From a virus: DNA of 57,553 bases. The first letter of the stretch is position 1; each line of letters opens with the position of its first letter. The translations under genes were made by a program, and so were the position numbers. Below the pieces are notes generated by a model, which saw only the letters and a program-made list of their open reading frames with translations, ran no database searches and had not been told where the DNA came from. The stretch covers positions 1-57,553 of the IMG/VR virus record IMGVR_UViG_3300025012_000103; one strand, written 5' to 3'. Positions 1-6,794 of this stretch are shown here, in pieces.

Positions 1-266
1 ACCGAAATTTTCGGCTTAATACTAGTGGCTTTTGCCATATCAACCTCAATCTCTGGTTTGTGTCCCTCGGCCAACTCCTCAAAGAATTTTTCGTCACTCC
101 AGCTTTCAGTGTCGAGTATAATCCTGAGCCCGATCAAGTCATTAACCATAGTCAGGTTACTCTCCAAGCAGGTCGGGATCGTGAATTGATTGATGGCTCG
201 GGTCAAGCTCTTGCGCTGCTTTTTGAGCAACTCCAAGTCCACGTTTTTAATGATCAGATCGGACAT
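1..266 (-). CDS. Hypothetical protein, 3' end cut by window edge
   Basis: An open frame begins with ATG at 266-264 and is still open at base 1, giving at least 88 residues. A good ribosome binding site (GGAGG, 7 bases upstream) decides the start. The ATG overlaps the TGA of the upstream gene by one base, so the two are probably translationally coupled. The visible protein starts MSDLIIKNVDLELLKKQ and is mixed charged and hydrophobic, with no signal peptide or motif I recognise. It is probably another small early phage protein. Confidence 0.75.
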   Translation of the reverse strand, partial: MSDLIIKNVDLELLKKQRKSLTRAINQFTIPTCLESNLTMVNDLIGLRIILDTESWSDEKFFEELAEGHKPEIEVDMAKATSIKPKIS

Positions 267-820
267 CAGGTTACCTCCTTCAGAAAGCAATCTTTCAAAG
301 TGTTCCGGCGGATTCTGACTGTCACATGATCCCCCAGACTCTCCAAGCACAAAGGCTTCAGCTGAGTAACCAGGAAGTGTGACCGGCCTTTGCCGTCGGA
401 AAAATGGATCGGCCGGGTTTCGATCTGCATCCCGACTTTGAGTTTGAACACCTTGCCCTTGGCAATATTATCCCAACACTTCCGACGCCACTCCAAGGCA
501 TACTCGTGGGCAGTGGGCGTGAGCAGGTTCAGGATCCGTTCCGGGCACTGAGCCTCGCATGGACCGACGGATTCGTCCATATCCTTGTAGCCGGTGTCGT
601 AATCGTCTTTCGGTCGGTAATCCAAGAGAAAGACGTAGGCCACGACATAGGGGTCTTGACCCGCCCGGGTGATCCTCACCGCCATGTAGGCCGTCCTGAA
701 CTTGACAATAGCGCAGTCGAGCATCTCCCATTTTGTGCCTTTGTCATTTGTGCAGTCGGTCTCTCCTCTGAGAAATTCCTTAATCGGTTGCGTTCCGCGG
801 TGCGTGTATGTCCAGCCCAT
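266..820 (-). CDS. Hypothetical phage protein starting MGWTY
   Basis: 184 residues, starting with the MGWTY signature shared by a group of uncharacterised phage and bacterial proteins (DUF6927-like; family recalled, not searched). The middle (about residues 35-75) is hydrophobic and beta-rich, and the C-terminal half contains a small-barrel-like stretch. No catalytic motif is evident. The start lies a few bases after the stop of the upstream gene, and the end overlaps the next ATG. The function is unknown; the context is an early accessory operon. Confidence 0.75.
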   Translation of the reverse strand: MGWTYTHRGTQPIKEFLRGETDCTNDKGTKWEMLDCAIVKFRTAYMAVRITRAGQDPYVVAYVFLLDYRPKDDYDTGYKDMDESVGPCEAQCPERILNLLTPTAHEYALEWRRKCWDNIAKGKVFKLKVGMQIETRPIHFSDGKGRSHFLVTQLKPLCLESLGDHVTVRIRRNTLKDCFLKEVT

Positions 821-822
821 AT

Positions 823-1038
823 TTATGCCTCCTCGGTTGCTTTCTTTATTGCATCTTCGATAGGCTGCTTGTTTTTGCTGCAGATTAGGAGCGCACGAGC
901 CAATTTACATGCCTCCAACAAGTCAGGAGCAGCGGCCATAAGGGTAGCGTGTTCCTTTTCGTAGGTTACGGCAATATTGTTGCCTTTGTCGTCGACGACC
1001 AGCCCTTGATGGTTTCCTGTCTTTGCTACATGCCACAT
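823..1038 (-). CDS. Small conserved phage protein (AAPDLLEA motif)
   Basis: 71 residues with the stretch HATLMAAAPDLLEACKLA, a hallmark of a very common family of uncharacterised small phage proteins that usually end in a helical pair. An AGGAGG ribosome binding site precedes the ATG. The short N-terminal beta part (WHVAKTGNHQGLVVDDKG) followed by the Ala/Leu-rich helix matches that family. No biochemical role is established for it. It sits in the same tightly spaced minus-strand operon as its neighbours. Confidence 0.8.
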   Translation of the reverse strand: MWHVAKTGNHQGLVVDDKGNNIAVTYEKEHATLMAAAPDLLEACKLARALLICSKNKQPIEDAIKKATEEA

Positions 1039-1050
1039 AATCAGATCCTC

Positions 1051-1230
1051 CTATTTGATTTGACAAAGCCCAGCTTCGATCAGGCCTATTGCCATCCGCT
1101 GATACGACCCCTGCAGTTGCCAGACGATTCCGAAATCGATCAGGCTTTGAAACCCCTCGATCACGGCGTCTTCGTCAAGCCGGCCGTCTTCGTAGGCATT
1201 AATAAAGCTGACGACGTCGACGTTGCTCAT
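1051..1230 (-). CDS. DUF7417-like small phage protein
   Basis: 59 residues, an easily missed gene filling the gap between its neighbours. The sequence contains INAYEDGRLDEDAVI and IVWQLQGSYQRMAIGLIEAG, which match my memory of the DUF7417 family (acidic helix, then VWQLQGSYGR..A..LIEAG). A GAGGAG ribosome binding site precedes the ATG. The role of the family is unknown; members are short helical proteins in tailed phages, sometimes near nucleotide metabolism genes. The family assignment is fairly confident, the function is not. Confidence 0.82.
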   Translation of the reverse strand: MSNVDVVSFINAYEDGRLDEDAVIEGFQSLIDFGIVWQLQGSYQRMAIGLIEAGLCQIK

Positions 1231-1232
1231 GC

Positions 1233-1853
1233 TCAGATCTCCTCTTTTAACTTGATTTCTGTTTCTTCTCGGATTTCTTTCCAGTCGATTTCTTTTTCAT
1301 CCCTCGGTAGATCCTTGACCCAGTCGTCAAGTTTGACACAAAATTCAGAGCAATATCTCCAGAATTTACTTGGGTTGAGAGTCCCGTCTTTTCGAAGAAT
1401 TTGTCTGGCGCCGGGGAGAAATCTGGGTTCTTGCATCAAATACAAGGCCATCATCCACGTTCCTGCATTTGTCCAGCCTTGATATCGAATTTCTGCCTGA
1501 CGTTTCTTTTGAGCCTCATTCCGGATTATCCAAGGTTTGTGCCCGGGGGTATGCCCGGCCGGAACACCATAAGGTTCAAGATCAGAACTCCAGATCTCCC
1601 GCGGGTACCAATCTGTTTCCCAGTGGCACCAAGGCTGGGAATACCCATCAAGGCGAATTTGCACATTACCAACTTGGGATTTGTTACACTTATCAGGAGG
1701 GGCGTCAACGACTCGCCCCCACTCTCCTTGGGCACAATACAGATATCGATCTCCAAACAAGCTTGTTTTGAAAATGTTTCTGGTGACCCTGACGATGTCG
1801 CCGAGGTGGAAGAAATGGCCACGGCAGCCATCTGGGTAATACGTGGTTCTCAT
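1233..1853 (-). CDS. Hypothetical protein with C-terminal DUF7249-like domain
   Basis: 206 residues that look like two parts. The N-terminal part (about 1-110) has a beta-rich, SH3-like pattern (FHLGDIVRVTRN, GEWGRVVDAPP), like small phage proteins that begin GDxVR. The C-terminal part has GWTNAGTWMMALYLMQEP, resembling the DUF7249 signature WTNxxTWNVALW. The ATG overlaps the preceding TGA as ATGA, so translation is coupled. It may be a natural fusion of two small phage protein families. The function is unknown. Confidence 0.75.
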   Translation of the reverse strand: MRTTYYPDGCRGHFFHLGDIVRVTRNIFKTSLFGDRYLYCAQGEWGRVVDAPPDKCNKSQVGNVQIRLDGYSQPWCHWETDWYPREIWSSDLEPYGVPAGHTPGHKPWIIRNEAQKKRQAEIRYQGWTNAGTWMMALYLMQEPRFLPGARQILRKDGTLNPSKFWRYCSEFCVKLDDWVKDLPRDEKEIDWKEIREETEIKLKEEI

Positions 1854-2005
1854 GCCCGCGCCCTCTTTCGATTTGCTTCCATGGTAAAGACCTGAAATTC
1901 GACTACGCGCTGGCCGGTGGGCCGAAACGTGGTGACCGCCTTGACCGGGCGCTTTCTCTTGTCCTCAAAGTACTGTACTGCACAAACCTGACGCTCTGTT
2001 TTCAT
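1850..2005 (-). CDS. Small basic hypothetical protein
   Basis: 51 residues starting MKTERQVCAVQYFEDKRKRP, preceded by an AGGAG ribosome binding site (AAAGGAGAATCAAA-ATG). It is rich in Arg and Lys. The stop overlaps the next start as ATGA, which supports it being real. No known family was recognised. The basic charge would suit a nucleic-acid or protein binding peptide, but this is only inference. Confidence 0.65.
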   Translation of the reverse strand: MKTERQVCAVQYFEDKRKRPVKAVTTFRPTGQRVVEFQVFTMEANRKRARA

Positions 2006-2026
2006 TTTGATTCTCCTTTTTGTCTG

Positions 2027-2043
2027 GGTAGTTTTAAACTACT
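2027..2043. repeat. 17-bp palindrome, copy 1
   Basis: GGTAGTTTTAAACTACT, one mismatch from the consensus palindrome GGTAGTTTTAAACTACC. It straddles the stop codon of the gene at 2039-2230. Related copies lie at 3197, 4795, 6892 (degenerate), 7055 and 7192, all in the left arm. Confidence 0.7.
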
Positions 2044-2230
2044 GGTTACCTAAACTATTTTCGAGTTCCCGAAGTCGATCGTGCTCCCAAGGTGTGGCCA
2101 GCTTCCCACGGCAGGCCCGACGTAAATAATCCATCTCGCGCAGGTTGTTTATTCTGTGCATATGCCCAATAGCGTCCGGGTAGTTTGCAGCCATGTTGTG
2201 CCAGTCGTCGGCGGTTAAGTGTGGGAACAT
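2039..2230 (-). CDS. Hypothetical protein
   Basis: 63 residues, starting MFPHLTADDWHNMAANYPDA, with a His/Trp/Arg-rich helical composition. The ribosome binding site is GAGGTG. The end contains LRELENSLGNQ and its TAG stop lies inside a copy of the recurring 17-bp palindrome. No family recognised. Confidence 0.6.
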   Translation of the reverse strand: MFPHLTADDWHNMAANYPDAIGHMHRINNLREMDYLRRACRGKLATPWEHDRLRELENSLGNQ

Positions 2231-2238
2231 CGTTCACC

Positions 2239-2454
2239 TCACGCCGCGGCAGTGGCCAGGAGTCCAAGAATGAGCAGACCCCGGGCGGTTATCGGATAGG
2301 GAACGCCGCCGAGCGGATACTCGTCGTAGCTCCAAACGAAATGGGGAACCACGTCAAATCCGCGTTCCGCCATGCGATCCACCCAAGGTTGCGGCAGGGC
2401 ATTGTCGAACACTTTCAGGCCTTTTGATTTTGCAACTTCATCTTTTGTCGGCAT
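2239..2454 (-). CDS. Hypothetical protein with C-terminal hydrophobic stretch
   Basis: 71 residues, preceded by AGGAGG eight bases before the ATG. The N-terminal part (MPTKDEVAKSKGLKVFDNAL) is soluble-looking. The last 15 residues (ARGLLILGLLATAAA) form a short hydrophobic segment that could insert in a membrane. No known family was recognised. Confidence 0.6.
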   Translation of the reverse strand: MPTKDEVAKSKGLKVFDNALPQPWVDRMAERGFDVVPHFVWSYDEYPLGGVPYPITARGLLILGLLATAAA

Positions 2455-2457
2455 GGT

Positions 2458-2847
2458 TCAGTCCTCCTTTAGTTTCCAGATCAGCCATGGTGTGGTGCGT
2501 TCTGTTGTGAAACTCGTGCCACCATCTTGGAAGGTGTGCATAAGCTCTCTGTCAAAGTGGCTGAAGTGCCTGGGCAGCCATTGGGCGACGGCGTAGTCCT
2601 TGACGTAGACCTTGGCGTCTGTAGCCAGGTCGGGCAGGGGCGCTGTTTCTTTGGGGAGAGGGAACTCGTGCCAATAGAGATCGGGATAGAGATCCCGGTG
2701 ATCAAATTTACCCTTAAGATTGTACCATCTTTTGAAATCTTCCCTAAAAATGACCTCGATATCGTCGACGTAAATGTTACTGATCACGCCCCAGCCCGAC
2801 GTCACTGACCAGACTTTGTCACCAATCTTCACATTTTTGAATTTCAT
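2458..2847 (-). CDS. Hypothetical protein with GDKVWS beta-barrel-like N-terminus
   Basis: 129 residues. The first 40 (VKIGDKVWSVTSGWGVISNI) resemble the small-barrel fold seen in many phage proteins of the 'GDKVWxxxxGWG' type, often small accessory proteins of unknown role. A GGAGG ribosome binding site precedes the start, and the ATG overlaps the TGA of the repeat-containing upstream gene. No catalytic residues are visible. Confidence 0.7.
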   Translation of the reverse strand: MKFKNVKIGDKVWSVTSGWGVISNIYVDDIEVIFREDFKRWYNLKGKFDHRDLYPDLYWHEFPLPKETAPLPDLATDAKVYVKDYAVAQWLPRHFSHFDRELMHTFQDGGTSFTTERTTPWLIWKLKED

Positions 2848-3554
2848 TTCTCAACCTCCTGGAATAATTGATAAATTATGGAGTTAAATTCAATTCGAGC
2901 AGCGTCCCAAGCAGCATCCCGAGCAGCGTCCCAAGCAGCGTCCCAAGCAGCGTCCTGAGCAGCGTCCCGAGCAGCGCCCCGAGCAGCGCCCCAAGCAGCG
3001 TCCCGAGCAGCGCCCCGAGCAGCGCCCCAAGCAGCGTCCCGAGCAGCGCCCCGAGCAGCGCCCCAAGCAGCATCCCAAGCAGCGTCCCAAGCAGCGTCCC
3101 AAGCAGCGGCCCAAACAGCGTCCCGAGCAGCGCCCCAAACAGCGCCCCAAACAGCGTCCCGAGCAGCGCCCCGTAGGGATTCGTCAGCTGTCTTGAGGTA
3201 GTTTAGAACTACCTCCGGGCAGTTGGGACAGAGATGAATAATGCTCAGAGCTTGATCACAGGCGAAACGCCGCAGGAGTTGAGTGACATTGATAGATTGC
3301 AGGATAATGCGCTCGCGCCCGACCCATTTGTCGATAGGATTTCCATGCGAAATCATTTTTCCTCTGAGTTTGACATGGTGAAGAATGGCTCCTGGAGCAA
3401 ATTGTAAGGCGTCAAAAGGTTCCTCGCTCATATGCAAACCGGATTCGCAGGGGATGACAGCACCTTTGTGCCGGAGGATCTTCCCGACGTCAGGAATGGT
3501 TGAGCCATCTCGAAGGGTGTTATTTGTGAAATGCCAGCCGAGTTTTGTTTGCAT
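2844..3554 (-). CDS. DUF7666-like protein with Ala-Ala-Trp-Asp repeat tail
   Basis: 236 residues in two parts. Residues 1-125 contain GWHFTNNTLRDGSTI, CESGLHMSEEPFDALQFAPG and IDKWVGRERIIL, the signature of a common phage protein family (DUF7666-like, from memory). Residues about 128-220 are tandem four-residue units of the form A-A-[W/R/Q/V]-[D/G], coded by 12-bp repeats. Such a tract would form a long Ala-rich helix or stack. A GAGGAGG ribosome binding site precedes the start. A similar repeat tail is found on the gene at 3879-4457, which is otherwise unrelated. The repeats could change length by slippage. The function is unknown. Confidence 0.75.
   Translation of the reverse strand: MQTKLGWHFTNNTLRDGSTIPDVGKILRHKGAVIPCESGLHMSEEPFDALQFAPGAILHHVKLRGKMISHGNPIDKWVGRERIILQSINVTQLLRRFACDQALSIIHLCPNCPEVVLNYLKTADESLRGAARDAVWGAVWGAARDAVWAAAWDAAWDAAWDAAWGAARGAARDAAWGAARGAARDAAWGAARGAARDAAQDAAWDAAWDAARDAAWDAARIEFNSIIYQLFQEVEK
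2897..3172. repeat. 12-bp minisatellite coding A-A-x-x units
   Basis: About 23 tandem 12-bp units with the plus-strand core GAGCAGCGTCCC or CAAGCAGCGCCC. Each codes four residues of the Ala-Ala-Trp-Asp type on the minus strand. Variation is mostly at two positions of the unit, as expected for slippage plus selection on the coded pattern. Confidence 0.9.
3197..3213. repeat. 17-bp palindrome, copy 2 (inside a gene)
   Basis: GGTAGTTTAGAACTACC, arms of 7 bp. It lies within coding sequence (codes V-V-L-N-Y-L in the gene at 2844-3554), yet matches the intergenic copies. Confidence 0.7.
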
Positions 3555-3732
3555 TGCAAACCTCCTCTTTGTTAAATTTCCCGGAAGTATAGGTTTTGTC
3601 TATAGCACCGTAGACGTCTTCGCATTCGTAAACTTGTACGTTTTGTGCAACGTCTGGCGTTGGCGTCAGGCAGTTGAGGATCATCCCCAGGGTTAACCCC
3701 AGGGTGAGGCTAATAAGGATTGCTTTTAGCAT
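3520..3732 (-). CDS. Small exported or membrane protein
   Basis: 70 residues from the ATG at 3732, chosen because AAAGGAGG lies just upstream. The N-terminus (MLKAILISLTLGLTLGMILN) is a clear hydrophobic signal or anchor, followed by a polar part with three Cys (NCLTPTPD, YECEDVYG, EEVCNANK). The Cys at residue 21 is not in a good lipobox. The product probably sits in the envelope with a small extracytoplasmic domain that may be disulfide-bonded. It could modify the cell surface during infection, but this is only inference. Confidence 0.65.
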   Translation of the reverse strand: MLKAILISLTLGLTLGMILNCLTPTPDVAQNVQVYECEDVYGAIDKTYTSGKFNKEEVCNANKTRLAFHK

Positions 3733-3865
3733 GCTGCCTCCTTTCATTCTGAGCCAGACATCTCTGGATCTTTTCTTCTTTCTTAATAGCAGGGTCTTCC
3801 GGTTTATAATCTCGACGGAATTCCCGACGTTGACGTTGCTCTCTTGTGGGGAATTGGATGATCAT
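3710..3865 (-). CDS. Small charged hypothetical protein
   Basis: 51 residues from the ATG at 3865, which has a GAGGAGG ribosome binding site. It starts MIIQFPTREQRQRREFRRDY and is very rich in Arg, Lys and Glu. The 3' end overlaps the next gene. No family was recognised. A 17-residue upstream extension is possible but has no ribosome binding site. Confidence 0.6.
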   Translation of the reverse strand: MIIQFPTREQRQRREFRRDYKPEDPAIKKEEKIQRCLAQNERRQHAKSNPY

Positions 3866-3878
3866 GATGTGGCCTCCT

Positions 3879-4457
3879 CTACTTTGAGTCTGTGACCATT
3901 CTGATGAGCTGCTCACACTGTTTTTGTCGAGCAGCGTCCTGAGCAGCGTCCTGAGCAGCGTCCTGAGCAGCGTCCTGAGCAGCGGCCTGAGCAGCGGCCT
4001 GAGCAGCGTCCTGAGCAGCGCCCCAAGCAGCGCCCCAAGCAGCGCCCCAAGCAGCGCCCCAAACAGCGCCCCGAGCAGCGGCCTGAGCAGCGCCCCGAGC
4101 AGCGCCCCAAGCAGCGTCCCAAGCAGCGTCCCAAGCAGCGTCCTGAGCAGCAGTTAATTCTTCTGCAGTGGCCTGCCCGTGGGCAAATCGTTCAGCAACG
4201 TTGCAGGCAGCAATACTGCGCGGATCCGGATCTTTGATAAGTTTCAAGGCTTCTCGGGCACACCAAACTGCAAAAAGTCTCAGTGTCTTCGAATCAATGG
4301 CCTCTTCCCTGAGCACGACCCAAAGCCGATCCTCGATAGGAACGTTGTCAGCTCTGAGGACGTCAAGAGCGGTCCCTTGCCAGTCCTTGGGGATGAACTT
4401 GATCGGGTCATAACATGGATCCCAAGAGCAAATGAGTTTGTACGTTAACGTTTTCAT
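3879..4457 (-). CDS. Imm5-like protein with Ala-rich repeat tail
   Basis: 192 residues. The N-terminal part contains DRLWVVLREEAIDSKTLRLF, AVWCAREAL and DPRSIAACNVAERFAHGQAT. This pattern recalls the putative immunity protein family Imm5 and a related group of phage proteins (family recalled, not searched). Residues about 104-180 are tandem A-A-[Q/W/R]-[D/G/A] units, parallel to the tail of the gene at 2844-3554. A GGAG ribosome binding site precedes the ATG. Whether it protects against a toxin is unknown; phage members of this group are uncharacterised. Confidence 0.7.
   Translation of the reverse strand: MKTLTYKLICSWDPCYDPIKFIPKDWQGTALDVLRADNVPIEDRLWVVLREEAIDSKTLRLFAVWCAREALKLIKDPDPRSIAACNVAERFAHGQATAEELTAAQDAAWDAAWDAAWGAARGAAQAAARGAVWGAAWGAAWGAAWGAAQDAAQAAAQAAAQDAAQDAAQDAAQDAARQKQCEQLIRMVTDSK
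3929..4152. repeat. 12-bp minisatellite, second copy
   Basis: About 18 tandem 12-bp units (cores GAGCAGCGTCCT, CAAGCAGCGCCC) coding the Ala-Ala-x-x tail of the gene at 3879-4457. It is the same unit type as at 2897-3172. Confidence 0.9.
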
Positions 4458-4531
4458 AGTAGTGGTCTCCTGTTTGGTTTTAAAGGTCCCCTCTGGGGGC
4501 TGGAATGACTCTTCCTGCTCTTTTTGGAATT

Positions 4532-4939
4532 TTAGGGTAGGGTGGGCTGGGTTTTGAGTTCCAGTTCGTGTATGAGCACTTTGATGGCCAGGATGAGGTC
4601 TCGTTTAATCCAGTAGCAGGCTTTGTCTGTTTCTGCATTGGCATACCTGTAGTAGAGAGACCTTCCACGATTGCCCCAGCAACCTTTAGAATGGTATCGT
4701 TGGGATCTTGGTGGTTCAGGATCCCAAACAGTTCTTAATGGACAAACAGGTTCACATTCACAATGTCTTTGATTTGAGCCTACTGTGATGCCAGAGTAGT
4801 TTTGAACTACCCACTCGCAGGCCGGCCAGTTGTTGTAATACTCAGGTGTTTGCTGCGGATTATTCGGGGGAAATGTGTCTGAGAATGCTTCTGTGAACCG
4901 CAGGCACTCTTTCAGGCATTCTTCGAGTGTGAATTTCAT
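4532..4939 (-). CDS. Cys-rich hypothetical protein
   Basis: 135 residues from the ATG at 4939 (MKFTLEECLKECLRFTEAF); a longer in-frame start exists at 5113, but that would overlap the upstream gene extensively. The middle has CEWVVQ, RHCECEPVCPL and KGCWGN, a Cys/His cluster that might bind zinc. No family recognised. The recurring 17-bp palindrome lies within it at 4795-4811, coding V-V-Q-N-Y. Confidence 0.5.
   Translation of the reverse strand: MKFTLEECLKECLRFTEAFSDTFPPNNPQQTPEYYNNWPACEWVVQNYSGITVGSNQRHCECEPVCPLRTVWDPEPPRSQRYHSKGCWGNRGRSLYYRYANAETDKACYWIKRDLILAIKVLIHELELKTQPTLP
4795..4811. repeat. 17-bp palindrome, copy 3 (inside a gene)
   Basis: AGTAGTTTTGAACTACC, a near match to the consensus GGTAGTTTTAAACTACC, within coding sequence. 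Confidence 0.65.
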
Positions 4940-4979
4940 TGGGTTTAAGGTCCTGCTTGAGTTTTGATTCGAGTCCGAA

Positions 4980-5720
4980 TTATGAACGGTGAACAATGGT
5001 TTGCCGTCTGCCAGCAATGCCTCCAGCTCGTGAGAGAAATGAGTTCTCAGGTGTGTAGCCTTTGTTACAGTCTTTTCTGAGGACGTATTTCTTGCCGTTG
5101 TAGTCAGGATCAAAGACTTCTCCGAAGTTTGGTTGGGAAATGGCCCAACCGAGAAACCAGACGAAATCCTGTGCCCAAAGAGGATCCATTGAGGTTCTGA
5201 GCCGCTTGGACCTTTCTCTTATTTTAGTCCAGGTGGTATACATTTCGTGCTTAGTTTTGCAGGTGTTAAAGATGTCTTTAGGCCAGGCACCCTTTTCCGG
5301 GCCGATGCAGCCGCAAGACAGAATTGAATGCGGATTCTTGGATCGCTTGGTGAACCTTTTGCCACAAAGGCAGAGTCCGGTGTAGACGTTTTTGTGACGC
5401 CGGAGCTGGCTCCAGAAGTTGTATTTGATGTTTTTCTTCAAGTCTTCGGCGTACTCCTTTTGGAGTTCGATTCGCTGGGGATATCTTTTGCAGCCGCAAC
5501 TTTCAGTGTGTCCTGAAACCAAATTTCGTCTCAAAACTGAAAATGATTCGGAGGTGTTGCATTCACAGGTTACAAGCCAGGCTGTTCTTCCGAGATATCT
5601 TTCCACAGTGAGCTTGCCAAACTTCTTGCCAGTGAGATCTTCCTTGAGTGGTCGTCCCAAAAGAGTCTTATTTACGTAAGTGCTTAGAATATCTACAATT
5701 GGTGGTTTTTTTGATCCCAT
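4980..5720 (-). CDS. Putative HNH/AP2-type homing endonuclease
   Basis: 246 residues. Near residue 30 it has GKKFGKLTVERYLG, then CECNTSESFSVLRRNLVSGH and ESCGCKR. This is the zinc-ribbon/AP2-like N-terminal pattern common in phage HNH homing endonucleases. A second Cys set follows (GLCLCGKRF, SCGC). The C-terminal part, MYTTWTKIRERSKR ... FVWFLGWA ... YVLRKDCNKGYTPENSF, resembles the HNH end YxxWxxMxxRC ... LxRxDxxxGYxPENC, with the key catalytic His not obvious. It probably nicks or cuts DNA, or is a degenerate relic. It starts a leftward gene group just downstream of a long non-coding gap. Confidence 0.65.
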   Translation of the reverse strand: MGSKKPPIVDILSTYVNKTLLGRPLKEDLTGKKFGKLTVERYLGRTAWLVTCECNTSESFSVLRRNLVSGHTESCGCKRYPQRIELQKEYAEDLKKNIKYNFWSQLRRHKNVYTGLCLCGKRFTKRSKNPHSILSCGCIGPEKGAWPKDIFNTCKTKHEMYTTWTKIRERSKRLRTSMDPLWAQDFVWFLGWAISQPNFGEVFDPDYNGKKYVLRKDCNKGYTPENSFLSRAGGIAGRRQTIVHRS

Positions 5721-6169
5721 GAATGGCTCCAGAGAAGAAAGGGGTTATTAGATAATGATAGAATAGCACAGAGATAACAGAAATACTAGGTAAAATGTCA
5801 CCCTACCAGGGCTTGGAAAATCTTTACTATATAAAAAAAAATTCTCTATGTACCCCTCGAATTTTTCCCTCGCGAAGGACTTTTTATAGTAGTGGTAGGG
5901 TAATAGTAATAAAGTAAAAATGTTAACCTATTGTTAATGGGGCATTTTGAGGTTCAGAAATAGTTCTCTCGAGTTTGGCCAAAAAACTGACTTTTAGGCC
6001 CGATGCTCTGTCATTCCTGGCATAGTTTATTTTTTAGCTATTTTTGTGTGCATATGCTCAGAATGTTTTTTATAAAATACTATGTCATTTTTGACACACT
6101 TATTTTTTTGATTAAACTTTTGGGCCTGAAGCTCGACAGAAATCTTTTACAAGGTTTATGAGTCTCTAG

Positions 6170-6241
6170 AAAACATTATGCGACATTGGAGAAGAATTTT
6201 TGGGACTATTTCAGGAAAGTGAAAAACATTATGCGACATTG
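6170..6241. repeat. Pair of 19-bp direct repeats 53 bp apart
   Basis: AAAACATTATGCGACATTG occurs at 6170-6188 and again, identical, at 6223-6241. The start-to-start spacing of 53 bp is about five helical turns, which suits two proteins binding the same DNA face. Confidence 0.85.
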
Positions 6242-6304
6242 TGGACGTTAACGTCGACGTCTTGAGGATGTTAGGCCGGCCCACTCGCCAAAAAATTTCT
6301 ATGC

Positions 6305-6349
6305 TTGACAGGATGAAAAAAAGACTGTAACGTCACGATTGACGTTACA
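6305..6349. promoter_or_regulatory. Palindromic element A (promoter-operator or terminator)
   Basis: Plus strand: TTGACA at 6305-6310, 17 bases, then TAACGT inside a perfect palindrome (arms TGTAACGTCA and TGACGTTACA around CGAT, 6326-6349). Minus strand: the same palindrome is followed by seven T, like an intrinsic terminator. It is a near-copy of the element at 6396-6440. Confidence 0.65.
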
Positions 6350-6356
6350 AAACACG

Positions 6357-6391
6357 AAAAAAGGGGCGCCCAATCGAGCACCCCTTTTTTT
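6357..6391. terminator. Bidirectional intrinsic terminator
   Basis: Arms AAAAAAGGGG (6357-6366) and CCCCTTTTTT (6381-6390) around a 14-base loop that has an extra GC pair. T runs on both strands allow either direction. On the minus strand it backs up the stop of the gene at 6436-6765. Confidence 0.8.
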
Positions 6392-6395
6392 ATTG

Positions 6396-6440
6396 TTGAC
6401 AGGCTAGAAAAAAGTTTGTAACGTCACGATTGACGTTACA
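6396..6440. promoter_or_regulatory. Palindromic element B (promoter-operator or terminator)
   Basis: TTGACA at 6396-6401, a 17-base spacer, and the same 24-bp palindrome at 6417-6440 as in element A. The TAA stop of the gene at 6436-6765 lies in the palindrome, which is followed on the minus strand by six T. It may thus serve as a terminator, an operator or both. Confidence 0.65.
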
Positions 6441-6765
6441 AGACACGTCGACGTTTATAGCAACTTCCATTCATCCAGACAACTCCAGGCGAATCATCAG
6501 CCGGCATGTTTTGGGCCCTTCCTGAACCTGTCCATTGGTATCTTGTTTGCTCCCTTTTCTGTGCCAGATATTCCTCACTCACTCCTATATAGTGGCGTAA
6601 AATTCCACCATGTTGACGTCGATACTCCTGACATTGTTCTTTTGATTTTCCCTCGAAGATTGTCACACCGGCCAGGTCAACGAACCATCTTTCTTTAGCT
6701 GGTTTCGGCTGTCTGACATCCTCATCCTTGAAGGGCCAATTTGTTCCCAGCAGATTCCATGTCAT
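6436..6765 (-). CDS. Hypothetical protein
   Basis: 109 residues with an AAAAGGAG ribosome binding site. It has RWFVDLAGVTIFEGKSKEQC, a beta-beta-alpha pattern, and a basic Cys-containing end (GSCYKRRRVL). No family was recognised. Its likely promoter region contains the 94-bp GTTGAC array about 30 bp upstream of the start codon, and its stop is inside palindromic element B, so both ends are bounded by TGACGTT-containing sequence. Confidence 0.65.
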   Translation of the reverse strand: MTWNLLGTNWPFKDEDVRQPKPAKERWFVDLAGVTIFEGKSKEQCQEYRRQHGGILRHYIGVSEEYLAQKREQTRYQWTGSGRAQNMPADDSPGVVWMNGSCYKRRRVL

Positions 6766-6794
6766 TGTGTTCTCCTTTTACTGTCTGGCGAGCT

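Larger units (their letters stand above)
5721..6435. other. 715-bp AT-rich regulatory gap
   Basis: No credible gene on either strand. The left half is AT-rich. It has an interrupted inverted repeat, CCCTACCA (about 5802) with TGGTAGGG (about 5893), each with a nearby TACTATA-type arm. Two similar stretches begin TTTTAGGCCCGATGCTC (about 5993) and TTTTGGGCCTGAAGCTC (about 6117). The right half holds the 19-bp direct repeats, two palindromic TTGACA-associated elements and a terminator listed separately. It could be a control region or replication origin. The sequence alone does not decide. Confidence 0.6.

Noticed and set aside
2868-3176. Ser/Pro-like frame on the plus strand over the Ala-Ala-Trp-Asp repeats (also 3924-4157)
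   Set aside because: It is the reverse reading of the 12-bp minisatellite. It resembles the real Ser/Pro tracts only by chance; there is no ribosome binding site and it lies against the direction of the operon.
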